Counted from the first letter of the stretch, positions 23,322 through 32,712 are shown. The stretch is DNA of 64,000 nt from Spartinivicinus marinus (GCF_026309355.1 NZ_JAPJZK010000001.1:5042501-5106500), one strand, 5' to 3'. Notes: a model not told the origin generated them from the sequence alone. Program-made: numbers and translations.

Positions 23322-23412
23322 GGAGAGGTGGCTGAGCGGTTGAAAGCACCGGTCTTGAAAACCGGCGTGGGTTAATAGCCCACCCAGGGTTCGAATCCCT
23401 GCCTCTCCGCCA
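23322..23412 (+). tRNA. serT: tRNA-Ser (anticodon TGA)
   Basis: 91 bases with an encoded CCA end. Acceptor GGAGAGG pairs with CCTCTCC. The anticodon stem CCGGT (23349-23353) pairs with ACCGG (23361-23365) around the loop CTTGAAA, giving TGA at 23356-23358. A long variable arm (GTGGGTTAATAGCCCAC) shows class II structure, and GGTTCGAATCC is the T loop. A strong terminator follows eight bases later. Confidence 0.98.
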
Positions 23413-23420
23413 AACAATGC

Positions 23421-23453
23421 AAAAGGGTCTATTTCGATAGACCCTTTTTTTTT
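23421..23453 (+). terminator. Terminator of tRNA-Ser
   Basis: AAAAGGGTCTAT (23421-23432) and ATAGACCCTTTT form a perfect 12-bp stem around a TTCG tetraloop, followed by a run of T to 23453. Confidence 0.95.
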
Positions 23454-23792
23454 AGCTAAGTGCAGTCGACATATCACTTCATTACATTAAATCCTTTTCC
23501 TTTATTACTTCCTTTGTTTTTTACAGTTGCTTCTTACAACAACTGAATTAAAACAAGTTGTCAAAAACAGTAGTCCACTGCTTTATCCGACACTTGACTG
23601 TTTCATAGTGAACTCACTTTGCTTGCTGATAACGGCTGCTTGATTGTTAGCAAAGAGCGCTGGTTACAAAGCATGGCGTGCACATGAGTATAGAAAGTCG
23701 CAGTGAGCTAGGCCAATTGTTGAAAAAAGTCCTAAGCTGAAGGTCTAAATTAAAATGATAAGTGCTTCATCTAAAGGGCATTGGTTAGCTGT
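23454..23792. other. Intergenic region upstream of sdaA
   Basis: 339 bases between the tRNA terminator and sdaA. No gene, tRNA or recognisable riboswitch was seen. It presumably carries the sdaA promoter; no boxes are called. Confidence 0.4.
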
Positions 23793-25181
23793 ATGAGTGA
23801 GAACAGTATATTAAGTATTTTTGACCTTTTTAAAATTGGTATTGGCCCATCCAGTTCCCATACAGTGGGGCCTATGTGGGCAGTGTATCGATTTTTAGCA
23901 GATAGCAAGGATTGTCTGGATCAAGTTACTAAAGTGAAGGTTGCCTTGTATGGCTCTCTAGCTCTTACTGGTAAAGGTCACGGTACCGATACCGCCGTAT
24001 TACTCGGGCTGCTTGGAGAGCGTCCTGATCAGGTGGATCCGCAGCAGGTGGCTGCCAAGCTGGATGAAATTAGTGCTACTCATCGTTTGATGTTGGCAGG
24101 TAAGTACGAAATTGACTTCGATCCTGATCAAGCTATTGAGTTTCATAATGAGACTTTTCTACCTGAGCATCCTAATGGCATTGAATTAAGCCTTTATGAT
24201 GCCAATGGGCTGATCCTCCATCATGATCAATTTTTCTCGGTAGGAGGTGGTTTTGTCGTCAGCAAAGAAGAGCTTTCTACGACTGCACCTGCTGCATCAG
24301 AAATAGAAGTCCCATTTCCTTTTCATAACGCTGAAGAGCTATTAAAGCTTTGCAAACAACATAGCTTGTCTATTGCTCAGTTGGTGTTTGCCAATGAAGA
24401 AGTACTGCAAGGGTCTATGGCAGCTGTTGAGCAACAGCTGGAGGCAACCTGGCAGGTCTTCCATGATTGTATAGAGCGTGGCTGTAGAACCGAAGGGGTG
24501 TTACCTGGTGGCTTAAATGTACTGCGACGGGCGCCGAAGTTACATAAAGAACTTTGTAGTCGGCCTGAGGACTCTTTGAAAGACCCGTTGACAGTAATGG
24601 ACTGGATTAGCTTGTTTGCTTTAGCGGTCAATGAAGAAAATGCAGCAGGTGGGCGAGTGGTGACAGCACCGACTAATGGTGCTGCTGGGGTGATTCCATC
24701 GGTATTGAGTTATTACATGCGATTTGTGCCAGGCGCTAATCAGCAAGGGCTTTATGACTTTTTGGCGACGGCAGCGGCTATTGGTATGCTTTATAAAAAG
24801 AATGCTTCTATCTCAGCAGCAGAAGTAGGTTGCCAGGGTGAGATTGGTGTAGCCTGCTCAATGGCAGCTGGTGCATTGGCTGCGGTATTGGGTGGCAGTG
24901 CTGAACAGGTGGAAAATGCTGCTGAAATTGGTATGGAGCATAGTTTAGGCATGACCTGTGATCCTATTGGTGGGCTGGTGCAAATCCCTTGTATTGAGCG
25001 GAATACTATGGGCGCTGTTAAAGCGGTGAATGCCGCCCGGTTGGCGTTACGAGGGGATGGTACCCACCGAGTAGCTTTAGACAGTGTTATCGAAACCATG
25101 CGTCAAACCGGTATGGATATGCAATCGAAATACAAAGAAACTGCATTAGGTGGGTTAGCGGTTAATGTGGTGCTTTGTTAA
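23793..25181 (+). CDS. sdaA: L-serine dehydratase (iron-sulfur, single chain)
   Basis: 462 aa from ATG 23793 (MSENSILSIFDLFKIGIGPSS aligns with the family start; a TTG at 23781 is in frame upstream). It deaminates L-serine to pyruvate and ammonia using a 4Fe-4S cluster. The serine-binding GPSSSHTVGPM motif is at about residues 18-28. Cluster cysteines are seen in AEVGCQGEIGVACSMAAGA, MTCDPIGGLVQIPCIERN, of which three should bind iron. Both alpha and beta domains are in one chain, as in E. coli SdaA. Confidence 0.96.
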   Translation: MSENSILSIFDLFKIGIGPSSSHTVGPMWAVYRFLADSKDCLDQVTKVKVALYGSLALTGKGHGTDTAVLLGLLGERPDQVDPQQVAAKLDEISATHRLMLAGKYEIDFDPDQAIEFHNETFLPEHPNGIELSLYDANGLILHHDQFFSVGGGFVVSKEELSTTAPAASEIEVPFPFHNAEELLKLCKQHSLSIAQLVFANEEVLQGSMAAVEQQLEATWQVFHDCIERGCRTEGVLPGGLNVLRRAPKLHKELCSRPEDSLKDPLTVMDWISLFALAVNEENAAGGRVVTAPTNGAAGVIPSVLSYYMRFVPGANQQGLYDFLATAAAIGMLYKKNASISAAEVGCQGEIGVACSMAAGALAAVLGGSAEQVENAAEIGMEHSLGMTCDPIGGLVQIPCIERNTMGAVKAVNAARLALRGDGTHRVALDSVIETMRQTGMDMQSKYKETALGGLAVNVVLC

Positions 25182-25291
25182 ATAGCTTTTCCAGCAATAA
25201 AAAACAAACATCTATTTCCCTACCCTTGATTTTGTCTTTATTGGTGGCCATATCTTAATCTTATAGAGAGATAACGCTGTAAGAGGTTTTC

Positions 25292-26008
25292 ATGGCTGAC
25301 CATAAAGATGATCATTTACCAGTAACCCCTTCAAACAGTAAGGCAATAGCTGACTTTATTCGGCAGGCAGAACAGCTGCCTGCTACCTGTGCTGCCGACA
25401 AAGGTCGCTTGATTTTTGCTTTAGATGCTACCGCCAGCCGTGAAGCAACTTGGGATCGTGCTTGTCACTTACAAGGCAAGATGTTTGTGGAAACCCATGC
25501 ATTTGGCCAGTTAGCCGTACAGCTTTGCTACTATCGTGGTTTTAGCCAGTTCCATGCCAGCCCCTGGCTACATTCAACAGAAGCCTTGCTTGCGGAAATG
25601 AATCAGGTGTCGTGCATTGGTGGTTATACTCAAATTAGCCGACTGTTACAGCATGGTTTAGCAGAAGCAAAGCAGCAACCATTGCAGGCGATAGTATTTG
25701 TGGGTGATAGCTTGGAAGAATCCATAGATGAGCTGTGCAATTGGGCTGGGCAATTGAAGTTACATGGTGTGCCAGTATTTTTATTTCAAGAAGGTCACGA
25801 TGAAGTCGCTACCCAAGGTTACCAGCAAATAGCCAAAGTGTCTGGGGGTGCCCATTGTCAGTTTAATGAAGGCAGTGCAGCTGAGTTGCAGGCACTTTTA
25901 TCAGCAGTAGCAGTCTATTCAGTGGGAGGGCTGAAAGCGCTTCGACACTTTGCTAAAGGGCAGCCCGATGTGGTGTTACAACTTGAGCATCAATTATCAG
26001 GTGGTTAA
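25292..26008 (+). CDS. VWA-like protein with MIDAS residues
   Basis: 238 aa, no signal peptide. A von Willebrand A-like Rossmann fold is suggested by LIFALDATASREATWD, where D45-x-T47-x-S49 replaces the usual DxSxS, followed by T113 in CIGGYTQISRLL and D139 in AIVFVGDSLEES, completing a plausible metal-ion-dependent adhesion site. The partner is unknown. It is 74 bases upstream of a J-domain membrane protein and may be in one operon with it. It is not the TerY vWA protein of Ter systems by sequence that I can recognise, though it lies 2 kb upstream of a Ter operon. Good Shine-Dalgarno (AAGAGG). Confidence 0.75.
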   Translation: MADHKDDHLPVTPSNSKAIADFIRQAEQLPATCAADKGRLIFALDATASREATWDRACHLQGKMFVETHAFGQLAVQLCYYRGFSQFHASPWLHSTEALLAEMNQVSCIGGYTQISRLLQHGLAEAKQQPLQAIVFVGDSLEESIDELCNWAGQLKLHGVPVFLFQEGHDEVATQGYQQIAKVSGGAHCQFNEGSAAELQALLSAVAVYSVGGLKALRHFAKGQPDVVLQLEHQLSGG

Positions 26009-26082
26009 TAGCAATACCTACCAATAGCAGGTTATCAAAAGCTGGTGGGTCTTGAGAATTAAAGAATAAAGGATATTTAGCT

Positions 26083-26859
26083 TTGTCTCGACTGTTTATT
26101 CTGATTGCATTAATTGGTGGCTCAATAGCTTGGTATAAATATCGAAAGCTGCCACCCGAAGACCGTAAAAAGTGGTTAAAGAAATCGTTAATTATTACCG
26201 GCCTATTATTTTTTGCTTATCTGGTGATTACCGGTCGACTTTCCATCGTTTTTGCTTTGTTGGCAGCATTAATTCCGTTTATTAGAAAAACCCTTTCCTT
26301 AGCAAACTATTGGCCATTTATTCAAAAGCTATGGCAGCACAAAAGTGTTTTAACTCCTAGTGCCAGGGGGCAACAGCAACCCCAAGGGAAGCAGTCAACA
26401 GTTCGTACCCACCTTTTAGTGATGACGTTAAATCATGTCAGTGGTGACATTGATGGTGACGTGCTAGTTGGTCAATACCAAGGTAAACGATTAAGTGAGC
26501 TAACCATTGAGCAGCTGGCTGAACTTTATTCACACTGCCCTGCTAACGAGCAAGACACTCGTCAATTGTTGGATACTTATTTGAGTAAGATGCGTTCATC
26601 TGAGTGGCAGTCCTACCAGGAACAACATCAACAATCGCAATCTCACTCGCAGTCACATCGTTCTGGGAATAATGAACCCATGACTGTGACAGAAGCAGCA
26701 GAAGTGTTGGGAGTAAAAGAAACAGCCACTAAACAAGAAATTATTGATGCTCACCGTCGCTTAATGACAAAGCTTCATCCTGACAAAGGGGGAACCAGTT
26801 ATTTAGCAATTCAAGTCAATGCGGCAAAAGATGTCATGTTAGCTCAGTTAAAAACTTAA
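26083..26859 (+). CDS. Membrane-anchored J-domain protein
   Basis: 258 aa from TTG 26083, preceded by AAAGGA. Residues 1-17, about 34-50 and 52-70 are hydrophobic, giving two or three N-terminal membrane segments. A linker rich in Q, S and H (QEQHQQSQSHSQSHRS) leads to a C-terminal J domain (about 205-258) with the diagnostic HPD in LMTKLHPDKGGTSYL. J domains stimulate DnaK-type ATPases. A C-terminal J domain with an N-terminal anchor resembles TIM14/DjlC-like proteins rather than DnaJ. Substrate unknown. Confidence 0.85.
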   Translation: MSRLFILIALIGGSIAWYKYRKLPPEDRKKWLKKSLIITGLLFFAYLVITGRLSIVFALLAALIPFIRKTLSLANYWPFIQKLWQHKSVLTPSARGQQQPQGKQSTVRTHLLVMTLNHVSGDIDGDVLVGQYQGKRLSELTIEQLAELYSHCPANEQDTRQLLDTYLSKMRSSEWQSYQEQHQQSQSHSQSHRSGNNEPMTVTEAAEVLGVKETATKQEIIDAHRRLMTKLHPDKGGTSYLAIQVNAAKDVMLAQLKT

Positions 26860-26874
26860 GACGAATAGTGTTTT

Positions 26875-27228
26875 ATGGCTGTTTGGCTAATCACGGTTCT
26901 GTTGGCAAGTATACTCATTGGCTGCATTGTGTTGCTGCTACTTAACGTCAGAACGCCGCGTTATCGAATCGAACGGGCCAGAGTCAAAACCTTATTTTTT
27001 GATATCGTCAATGGGGAAGCAAGTGAGGAAGACTGGCAGGTTTTTATCAGTATCCCTATTTACAATGATGCACAGCTGGAAACTATACGGATACGTTGTT
27101 TACAGCTGGATGAAAAGGAGTTTATTGGTGGCACAGAAAGTAGCCCTTTTTTTTTAACGGAGACTGCTATTGATGAAATACGACAAATGCTGCAAACGCT
27201 GGAAGGTGATATAGTATTCAAAGGTTAG
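26875..27228 (+). CDS. Small single-pass membrane protein, unknown function
   Basis: 117 aa. One hydrophobic N-terminal helix ([21 protein letters not shown], residues 3-23, quoted as its extent) followed by a basic stretch and a soluble domain of about 85 residues ([22 protein letters not shown]... ). I do not recognise the family. It starts 15 bases after the J-protein and 25 bases before the CreA gene, so an operon 25292-27748 is likely. The acidic, W-containing SEEDWQVF segment is the most distinctive feature. Confidence 0.7.
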   Translation: MAVWLITVLLASILIGCIVLLLLNVRTPRYRIERARVKTLFFDIVNGEASEEDWQVFISIPIYNDAQLETIRIRCLQLDEKEFIGGTESSPFFLTETAIDEIRQMLQTLEGDIVFKG

Positions 27229-27253
27229 TAAAAGCAAAAAGGTAACCAATAAA

Positions 27254-27748
27254 ATGCTAGTAAAGCAGATAGCAAAGTCAATTGGGGTAGGGTTATTTGG
27301 CGTGGCTTTTTACAGCCAGTGTTATGGTGAAATAGTAGGAGAAGTTGCCACAACATTTAAGCTACTTGGTGCTAATGATAAAATAGTGATTGAGGCTTTT
27401 GATGATCCTGATGTCAGTGGTGTGACCTGTTATTTAAGTCGAGCAAAAAAAGGAGGAGTATCAGGTTCGCTAGGCTTGGCTGAGGACACTTCCGATGCTT
27501 CTATTGCTTGTCGACAGGTGGGGCCTATTAAGCTGTCTGATGAACTAAAAGCAGGCAAGTTAGATGGTGAGCAGGTGTTTAAGAAGCGTACTTCTGTGTT
27601 ATTTAAAACCATGCAAGTAGTGCGTTTTTTTGATCCTAAGCGACAAGTAATCATTTATTTGACTTATAGCGATAAACTGGTTGAAGGTTCACCAAAAAAT
27701 AGTGTAACAGCTGTACCTGTATTACCTTGGCCTGAAGGTGCTCAATAA
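27254..27748 (+). CDS. creA: CreA family protein
   Basis: 164 aa. Signal peptide ([17 protein letters not shown], cleavage near residue 26), then the CreA family body: [77 protein letters not shown] are characteristic blocks. Two cysteines (in TCYL and ACRQ) probably form a disulfide. CreA is a conserved periplasmic protein of unknown function. Shine-Dalgarno AAAGGT is nine bases from the ATG. Confidence 0.9.
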   Translation: MLVKQIAKSIGVGLFGVAFYSQCYGEIVGEVATTFKLLGANDKIVIEAFDDPDVSGVTCYLSRAKKGGVSGSLGLAEDTSDASIACRQVGPIKLSDELKAGKLDGEQVFKKRTSVLFKTMQVVRFFDPKRQVIIYLTYSDKLVEGSPKNSVTAVPVLPWPEGAQ

Positions 27749-28103
27749 CGATTGAAGGCTAAAAACAGACAATGAAACTTTATGTCAGTTTAATTGTCAT
27801 TATGGTAGCACTTTTGCCAGAAGACGAATGTCGCAGGCAGATTTAACAGGGATATTTTTAATAAGGGTGTCGCTGCTTGTCACAGAAAACTCGAATTTTT
27901 TCAACACAAGTCGTTCTTAAGTCGGCTACTGTATTATATGTATTATCCATTGGTGGTATCGATCTACCCTGAATTTAAGCAGGTAATTATTATCATCAAG
28001 TCATTAAGTAACCATTGTTATTCTTATTGACTAGTTATAGGGGGTATGTCAAAGTGCTGCCTTCATATTATTGTATGAAACTTGATTAGGGCAAGGAGTC
28101 TAT
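27749..28103. other. Gap upstream of the ter operon, with a possible c-type cytochrome remnant
   Basis: 355 bases without an intact gene. A 24-codon frame at 27771-27845 starts like a signal peptide (MKLYVSLIVIMVALLP) and is followed, one frame away at about 27856-27885, by FNKGVAACH, which resembles a FNKGCAACH haem-binding segment with the first cysteine lost. This may be a decayed cytochrome c gene; it is short and may be chance. The ter promoter should be at the right end; AAGGAG at 28092-28097 is the Shine-Dalgarno of the first ter gene. Confidence 0.35.
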
Positions 28104-28712
28104 ATGGCAATTTCATTAACTAAAGGTCAACGAATTAGCCTTGAAAAAGAAGCGGGTAAAGACCTTCAAGAAATTTGTGTGGGAGTTAACTGGGGGGCTA
28201 TTGAGAAAAAAGGTTTTTTTGGTACGAAAAAAGTACCTGTTGATCTAGATGCCAGCGTAGGCTTGTATAATGATAATAAACAGCCAGTGGATGTCGTTTA
28301 TTTTGGTCAATTGAGAAGTAAGTGTGGCTCAATTCATCATAGTGGTGATGATCTAACAGGTGATATGGAAGGTGATGATGGCTTAGATAATGAAGTCATT
28401 ACCATTAATTTACAGCAAGTGCCACAGGGTGTTTCTGCTGTTGCTGTAGTACTTAATTCATTTCGCAAACAAGATTTTGCGGCAATTCCCTTTGCTTCTA
28501 TCCGTTTATATGAAGGAACCCCTTCACGAGTCAATAATATTTTAGCTACCTATGATATTGCCAATGATCCTTCATTTTCTGGTTCTATCTCAATGGTACT
28601 CGGTATTTTGTATAAAAAGGATGGAGACTGGAAATTTAAAGCAGTTGGTGAAGCAACACGAGACCAAGGGTTGGAACAAACCATTGAGACGGTCTCTCGC
28701 TCTTATATCTAA
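28104..28712 (+). CDS. TerD family protein (TerZ/TerX-like)
   Basis: 202 aa TerD-fold protein. TerD proteins are calcium-binding cytoplasmic proteins linked to tellurite, phage and stress resistance. The calcium motifs are present: VDLDASVGLY and SGDDLTGDMEGDDG. It differs from the two later paralogues by a seven-residue insertion around GAIEKKGFFGTKK after the first conserved block, like TerZ-type members. First gene of the ter operon, 48 bases before terA. The closest named member cannot be fixed by eye. Confidence 0.88.
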   Translation: MAISLTKGQRISLEKEAGKDLQEICVGVNWGAIEKKGFFGTKKVPVDLDASVGLYNDNKQPVDVVYFGQLRSKCGSIHHSGDDLTGDMEGDDGLDNEVITINLQQVPQGVSAVAVVLNSFRKQDFAAIPFASIRLYEGTPSRVNNILATYDIANDPSFSGSISMVLGILYKKDGDWKFKAVGEATRDQGLEQTIETVSRSYI

Positions 28713-28760
28713 TCAGTTTAAAATTTAGTAAATCAATTATAGAAAGCTGAATTCGCTGAA

Positions 28761-29843
28761 ATGCAGTCATTGATACCTGGGCAAAATGCAAAGATTGATA
28801 ATCCTATTGTGACCCTTCGTGTTGAAGGTAATATGGGGGTCAAGTGGTTGAGTTTAGTGCTTGATGAACAGCAGCAGGTTATTCAGGAAAAATGCACAGG
28901 TATCAATCAGAGCAATGAAATGACTTGGTTGATTCAGCCTTTCGAATTACCTGATCAAGTTAATAAAATAAAATTTGTTGCTTATGGCGATGTTAGTTTG
29001 GCGACGTTGGTAAGCCAGCTAACCGTTATCTATACTGATACACTTATTGACCAGTCTTTGTTTGAGGTGAAAACTGACCTTGCTAACAATCCTAATGAAT
29101 CGTTGTTAATTGTATCAGAGCTCTATCGTCATCAGGAAAATTGGAAGGTTAGGTCTGTTTGTCAGGGGTTTAATGATGGAATTGTCCAGCTAGAAAAGCA
29201 ATATAACATTTCCCTAGCTGAGCCTACATCAACAACAAGCACTGGTGGAGTAATAGATAAAACAAAGTCACAGGTGTCTGCACAACAAAATAAACAAGTG
29301 CTTCATTCCATTTCAGCTGACGACTTGCTGGTTACACTCTCTTGGGACAACCAGCTCAACCCCCATGATCCTATCAATAATGTACTTGATTTTAATCCTG
29401 TTAATGACCTGAGGATTGGTGCCTTTTACGAATTGAGTAATGGGCAGCGTGGCTTAGTTCAGTCTTATGGTGAAGAACGAGGGTCTTATTATGGGGTGCC
29501 GTATATTCAGGCGCTGAGCAATGAAGAGCAGCGTGTCCAACAGTTACAGTTGAATACCCAATACTGGCATAAATCTTATCGCATTTTAGTTTATTGCTTT
29601 ATTTTAGAAGGGTTAAGTCAGTGGAATAAATTGGGTGCCAGCATTGATTTTAACAAATTAGACCAAATAAATATTAATTCCTATCGTTGTGATCAGCCAT
29701 TATGTGCAGTGGCAATGATAGAGCGAGTGGCTCAACAATATAAGCTCACCCCACTCGTTGAGTTTTTTGATTCATTGGTTGCAATGGATCAGGCCTATGG
29801 GTGGGGGCTGCCCTGGCGTTCACAACAACAAAACCCAGATTGA
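28761..29843 (+). CDS. terA: TerA-like tellurium resistance protein
   Basis: 360 aa, the usual TerA length. The N-terminal half is a TerD-like domain (VTLRVEGNMGVKWLSLVLDEQ, LLIVSELYRHQENWKVRSVCQGF). A Ser/Thr/Gln-rich linker (about residues 155-185) leads to a second domain starting LVTLSWDNQLNPHDPINNVLDFNPVNDLRIGAFYEL, the TerA C-terminal region. The first domain lacks the full DLDAS calcium motif seen in TerD. It lies between the TerD-like gene and terB, the standard order. Confidence 0.88.
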   Translation: MQSLIPGQNAKIDNPIVTLRVEGNMGVKWLSLVLDEQQQVIQEKCTGINQSNEMTWLIQPFELPDQVNKIKFVAYGDVSLATLVSQLTVIYTDTLIDQSLFEVKTDLANNPNESLLIVSELYRHQENWKVRSVCQGFNDGIVQLEKQYNISLAEPTSTTSTGGVIDKTKSQVSAQQNKQVLHSISADDLLVTLSWDNQLNPHDPINNVLDFNPVNDLRIGAFYELSNGQRGLVQSYGEERGSYYGVPYIQALSNEEQRVQQLQLNTQYWHKSYRILVYCFILEGLSQWNKLGASIDFNKLDQININSYRCDQPLCAVAMIERVAQQYKLTPLVEFFDSLVAMDQAYGWGLPWRSQQQNPD

Positions 29844-29858
29844 CTAGAGGATTGTATT

Positions 29859-30317
29859 ATGGCAGGTGGATTTAGTGGCTTTTTAAACTCACTAAAAGAA
29901 AAAGCGAATGAATTAAAAGATGATGTAATGAAGTTTAAGAATAAAAACTTCTTAAATGCAGCAACGGGTGGAGCTGCACTTATCGCTTTAGCTGATGGTT
30001 CGATCGATGCTGAAGAAAAACAAAAAATGGTTAAATTTATTGAAAATAATGAAGCATTAAAAGTATTTAAAACGACAGAAGTTGTGTCTACTTTCTCTGA
30101 CCATGTTCAGAATCTGGAGTTTGATAAAGATATTGGTGAGTCTAAAGCGTTTGAAGCACTTAACAGGCTTAAAGGTAATGAAGTCGCCTGTCGTACCGTT
30201 ATGCGTTTGATTATCGCCATTGCGGCTGCTGATGGTGATTTCGATAATGATGAGAAAGCTGTTGCCAAGAAGATTGCAGTAGAGTTGGGGTTAAATCCCG
30301 CTGATTTTGAGTTGTAA
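29859..30317 (+). CDS. terB: Tellurite resistance protein TerB
   Basis: 152 aa. TerB is a small helical, metal-binding protein associated with the inner membrane. The TerB motifs are the paired acidic loops ADGSIDAEEKQKM (about residues 47-59) and AAADGDFDNDEKAVAKKIA (about 126-144). Shine-Dalgarno AGAGGA precedes the ATG. 15 bases after terA and 25 before terC. Confidence 0.95.
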   Translation: MAGGFSGFLNSLKEKANELKDDVMKFKNKNFLNAATGGAALIALADGSIDAEEKQKMVKFIENNEALKVFKTTEVVSTFSDHVQNLEFDKDIGESKAFEALNRLKGNEVACRTVMRLIIAIAAADGDFDNDEKAVAKKIAVELGLNPADFEL

Positions 30318-30342
30318 TTAATCCCGAACCAGGAAGTAATCT

Positions 30343-31374
30343 ATGGAATCATTTGGTTTTCCTTTGGAAGCAGTTGTTGTGTTGTTTGTAGTAGTAGCTG
30401 CTTCTGTTTGGTGCGATTTGTTTAGTCACCGAAATTCAACTGAAATAAAATTTAAAGATGCTTTAGGCTGGTCTATTTTTTGGGTAGCACTGGCCATTGC
30501 TTTTTATGCTTATCTATACCTCCGTTATGATGCCAAATGGGCTGACTTGTTTTTAACTGGCTATGTGTTGGAAAAAACGCTGTCAGTAGACAATATGATG
30601 GTATTCATTGCTATTTTTGCTTCATTTGGTATCAAAGGTGCTTTGCAGCACCGGGTGCTTTACTACGGTATCATTGGAGCCCTGTTATTTAGAGCAATTT
30701 TTATCGCAGTAGGTACTTCCTTGTTTGGCTTAAGTGTCTGGGTTGAGTTCATTTTTGGCTTAATTGTTGCCTGGACTGCTGTAATGATGCTGAAAGGTGG
30801 TGGAGATGATGAGGAAACGGAAGACTATTCTAACCATTGGTCAGTAAGTTGGACGAAGAAGTTGATTCCTGTTTTGCCACGCTTAAGTGGAAATCATTTT
30901 TTTGTTAAGCATAATGAAGTAGAAACGCTTAAAGCGAATGACCCAAGCTTAAATGTAGTGGGTAAAGCGGCTTTTTATGCAACGCCACTCTTTTTATGCT
31001 TAATTTGTATTGAGATCAGTGATATTGTTTTTTCATTTGACTCAGTTCCTGCCATTATTGCAGTGACAGAAGAGCCTTTCTTGATTTATGCGGCAGTTAT
31101 TTTTGCTATTCTAGGCTTGCGTAATCTTTATTTCATGTTAGCTGTGGCGGCTAAATATTTATGTCATCTGGAAAAAGCGGTAGCATTTGTTCTATTCTTC
31201 ATTGCATTTAAGCTGTGTGCACAAGCCGCTGAGCATATCTGGGGATTCAGCATTGAAATTTCTCACAGCCTGAGCTTGTTCATTGTCTTAGGCACAATAG
31301 CATTGGGTGTTGTGGCATCTATTGTGTTTCCTGAAAAAGAAGAACCAAACTCAAAAGAAAGTGAAGTGGTGTAA
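30343..31374 (+). CDS. terC: TerC family integral membrane protein
   Basis: 343 aa with about nine hydrophobic segments. TerC proteins are proposed metal-ion exporters; in Ter systems TerC is the membrane hub for TerB and TerD proteins. The conserved acidic intramembrane motifs are LEKTLSVDNMMVF in an early helix and CIEISDIVFSFDSVPAI in a later one. A cytoplasmic loop rich in acidic residues (GGGDDEETEDYSN) lies in the middle. Shine-Dalgarno AGGAAG precedes the ATG. Confidence 0.95.
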   Translation: MESFGFPLEAVVVLFVVVAASVWCDLFSHRNSTEIKFKDALGWSIFWVALAIAFYAYLYLRYDAKWADLFLTGYVLEKTLSVDNMMVFIAIFASFGIKGALQHRVLYYGIIGALLFRAIFIAVGTSLFGLSVWVEFIFGLIVAWTAVMMLKGGGDDEETEDYSNHWSVSWTKKLIPVLPRLSGNHFFVKHNEVETLKANDPSLNVVGKAAFYATPLFLCLICIEISDIVFSFDSVPAIIAVTEEPFLIYAAVIFAILGLRNLYFMLAVAAKYLCHLEKAVAFVLFFIAFKLCAQAAEHIWGFSIEISHSLSLFIVLGTIALGVVASIVFPEKEEPNSKESEVV

Positions 31375-31433
31375 TACTCAATACCTACTGGTGTTTAAGC
31401 AAAAGATATAACCACGATTAAGGAGAACATTAC

Positions 31434-32006
31434 ATGGCAATTAGTTTATTAAAAGGTGGACGTGTCAACCTTGAAAAAGAAGCCCCTGGTATGACTAAAA
31501 TGCATGTGGGCTTGGGTTGGGATGTGCGCGCTACAGATGGTGCTGCATTTGATCTTGATGCATCTCTATTAATGGTAAACAACGAAGGAAAAGGTATTGG
31601 TGAAGGCGGTTTTGTCTTCTATAACAGTACCAAGTCAGCTTGTGGGTCAATACAGCACATGGGGGATAACCTGACTGGTGCAGGAGAAGGTGATGATGAA
31701 GTCATCAAGGTTACCTTGCCAAGCATTCCTGCTGAAGTTGAAAAACTAGTAGTTGTGGTGACTATTCACAATGCTGAAGAGCGTAAGCAAAACTTTGGCC
31801 TGGTAGAAAATGCATTTATTCGCATTTTGAATGATGATAATCAGCAGGAAGTAGTCCGTTATGACCTGACAGAAGATTATTCTACTGAAACCTCACTTAT
31901 TTTTGGCGAGATCTACAAAAAAGATAGCGAATGGCGTTTTGTGGCTAAAGGTGATGGCTTTGCAGGTGGATTATCAGCCTTTTTGCAGACTTATGGATTG
32001 GCCTAA
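31434..32006 (+). CDS. terD: TerD family protein
   Basis: 190 aa canonical TerD: LLKGGRVNLEKEAPGMTKM, FDLDASLLMVN, MGDNLTGAGEGDDE and RYDLTEDYSTETSLIFGEIY. These residues form the two calcium sites known from TerD structures. A strong Shine-Dalgarno (AAGGAG) precedes it. 64 bases before the third paralogue, to which it is about two-thirds similar by eye. Confidence 0.94.
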   Translation: MAISLLKGGRVNLEKEAPGMTKMHVGLGWDVRATDGAAFDLDASLLMVNNEGKGIGEGGFVFYNSTKSACGSIQHMGDNLTGAGEGDDEVIKVTLPSIPAEVEKLVVVVTIHNAEERKQNFGLVENAFIRILNDDNQQEVVRYDLTEDYSTETSLIFGEIYKKDSEWRFVAKGDGFAGGLSAFLQTYGLA

Positions 32007-32070
32007 CACTCGTCGTATGAATCAAGAGCACCTCTAATAATTGTAACAAGAAAAGGACAGGAGAGAAAAA

Positions 32071-32649
32071 ATGGCAGTTTCATTATCGAAAGGTGGTAAT
32101 GTAAGTTTAGAAAAAACAGCACCAGGCATGACTAACGCCATAATTGGCCTAGGCTGGGATGCTCGTTCCACTGATGGTTCTGACTTTGACCTGGATGCTT
32201 CCATTTTTCTGGTCACTGACTCAGGTAAAGTGCGTAGCGATGCTGACTTTATTTTCTATAACCAGCTAAAAAGCCAGTGTGGCTCTGTTGAGCATATGGG
32301 GGATAACCGTACTGGTGAAGGAGAAGGGGATGACGAGTCAGTAAAAGTTGATTTGGTTAAAATTCCTGCAGATATCCAAAAAATTGTCATAGGTGTCACT
32401 ATTCACGATGCAGAATCCAGAAACCAAAACTTTGGTCAGGTTTCTAACGCTTTTATTCGTATCATCAATGAAGCGAACAACGAAGAAGTTGTACGTTACG
32501 ACTTAAGTGAAGACTACTCAGTTGAAACAGCGATGTTATTTGGTGAGCTTTATCGCCATGGTGGTGAATGGAAATTCAAAGCTGTGGGTCAAGGATTCAG
32601 CGGTGGCTTAAAGTCAATGGCGACTCAGTACGGTGTTAATGTAGGCTAG
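32071..32649 (+). CDS. terE: TerD family protein (TerE-like)
   Basis: 192 aa, third TerD paralogue in the operon. [26 protein letters not shown] and [22 protein letters not shown] are all intact, so calcium binding is expected. The position directly after TerD matches TerE. A hairpin with a T-rich tail 35 bases downstream probably ends or attenuates this transcript before the biosynthetic genes. Confidence 0.93.
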   Translation: MAVSLSKGGNVSLEKTAPGMTNAIIGLGWDARSTDGSDFDLDASIFLVTDSGKVRSDADFIFYNQLKSQCGSVEHMGDNRTGEGEGDDESVKVDLVKIPADIQKIVIGVTIHDAESRNQNFGQVSNAFIRIINEANNEEVVRYDLSEDYSVETAMLFGELYRHGGEWKFKAVGQGFSGGLKSMATQYGVNVG

Positions 32650-32683
32650 GTCTGTTCATCATTAAGGACCAGTACTCATTAGG

Positions 32684-32712
32684 TAGGCGGCATTAGCCGC
32701 CTATTTCCTTTC
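32684..32712 (+). terminator. Terminator or attenuator between terE and the biosynthetic module
   Basis: TAGGCGGC (32684-32691), loop ATTA, GCCGCCTA (32696-32703): a perfect 8-bp GC-rich stem, followed by a T-rich tract (TTTCCTTTC and more). It separates the structural ter genes from the phosphoribosyltransferase gene that starts 32 bases later, allowing unequal expression. Confidence 0.75.

Noticed and set aside
25292-26008. Assignment of the VWA-like gene as TerY
   Set aside because: It has a different MIDAS sequence context and is separated from ter genes by three unrelated genes; the link is only by distance.
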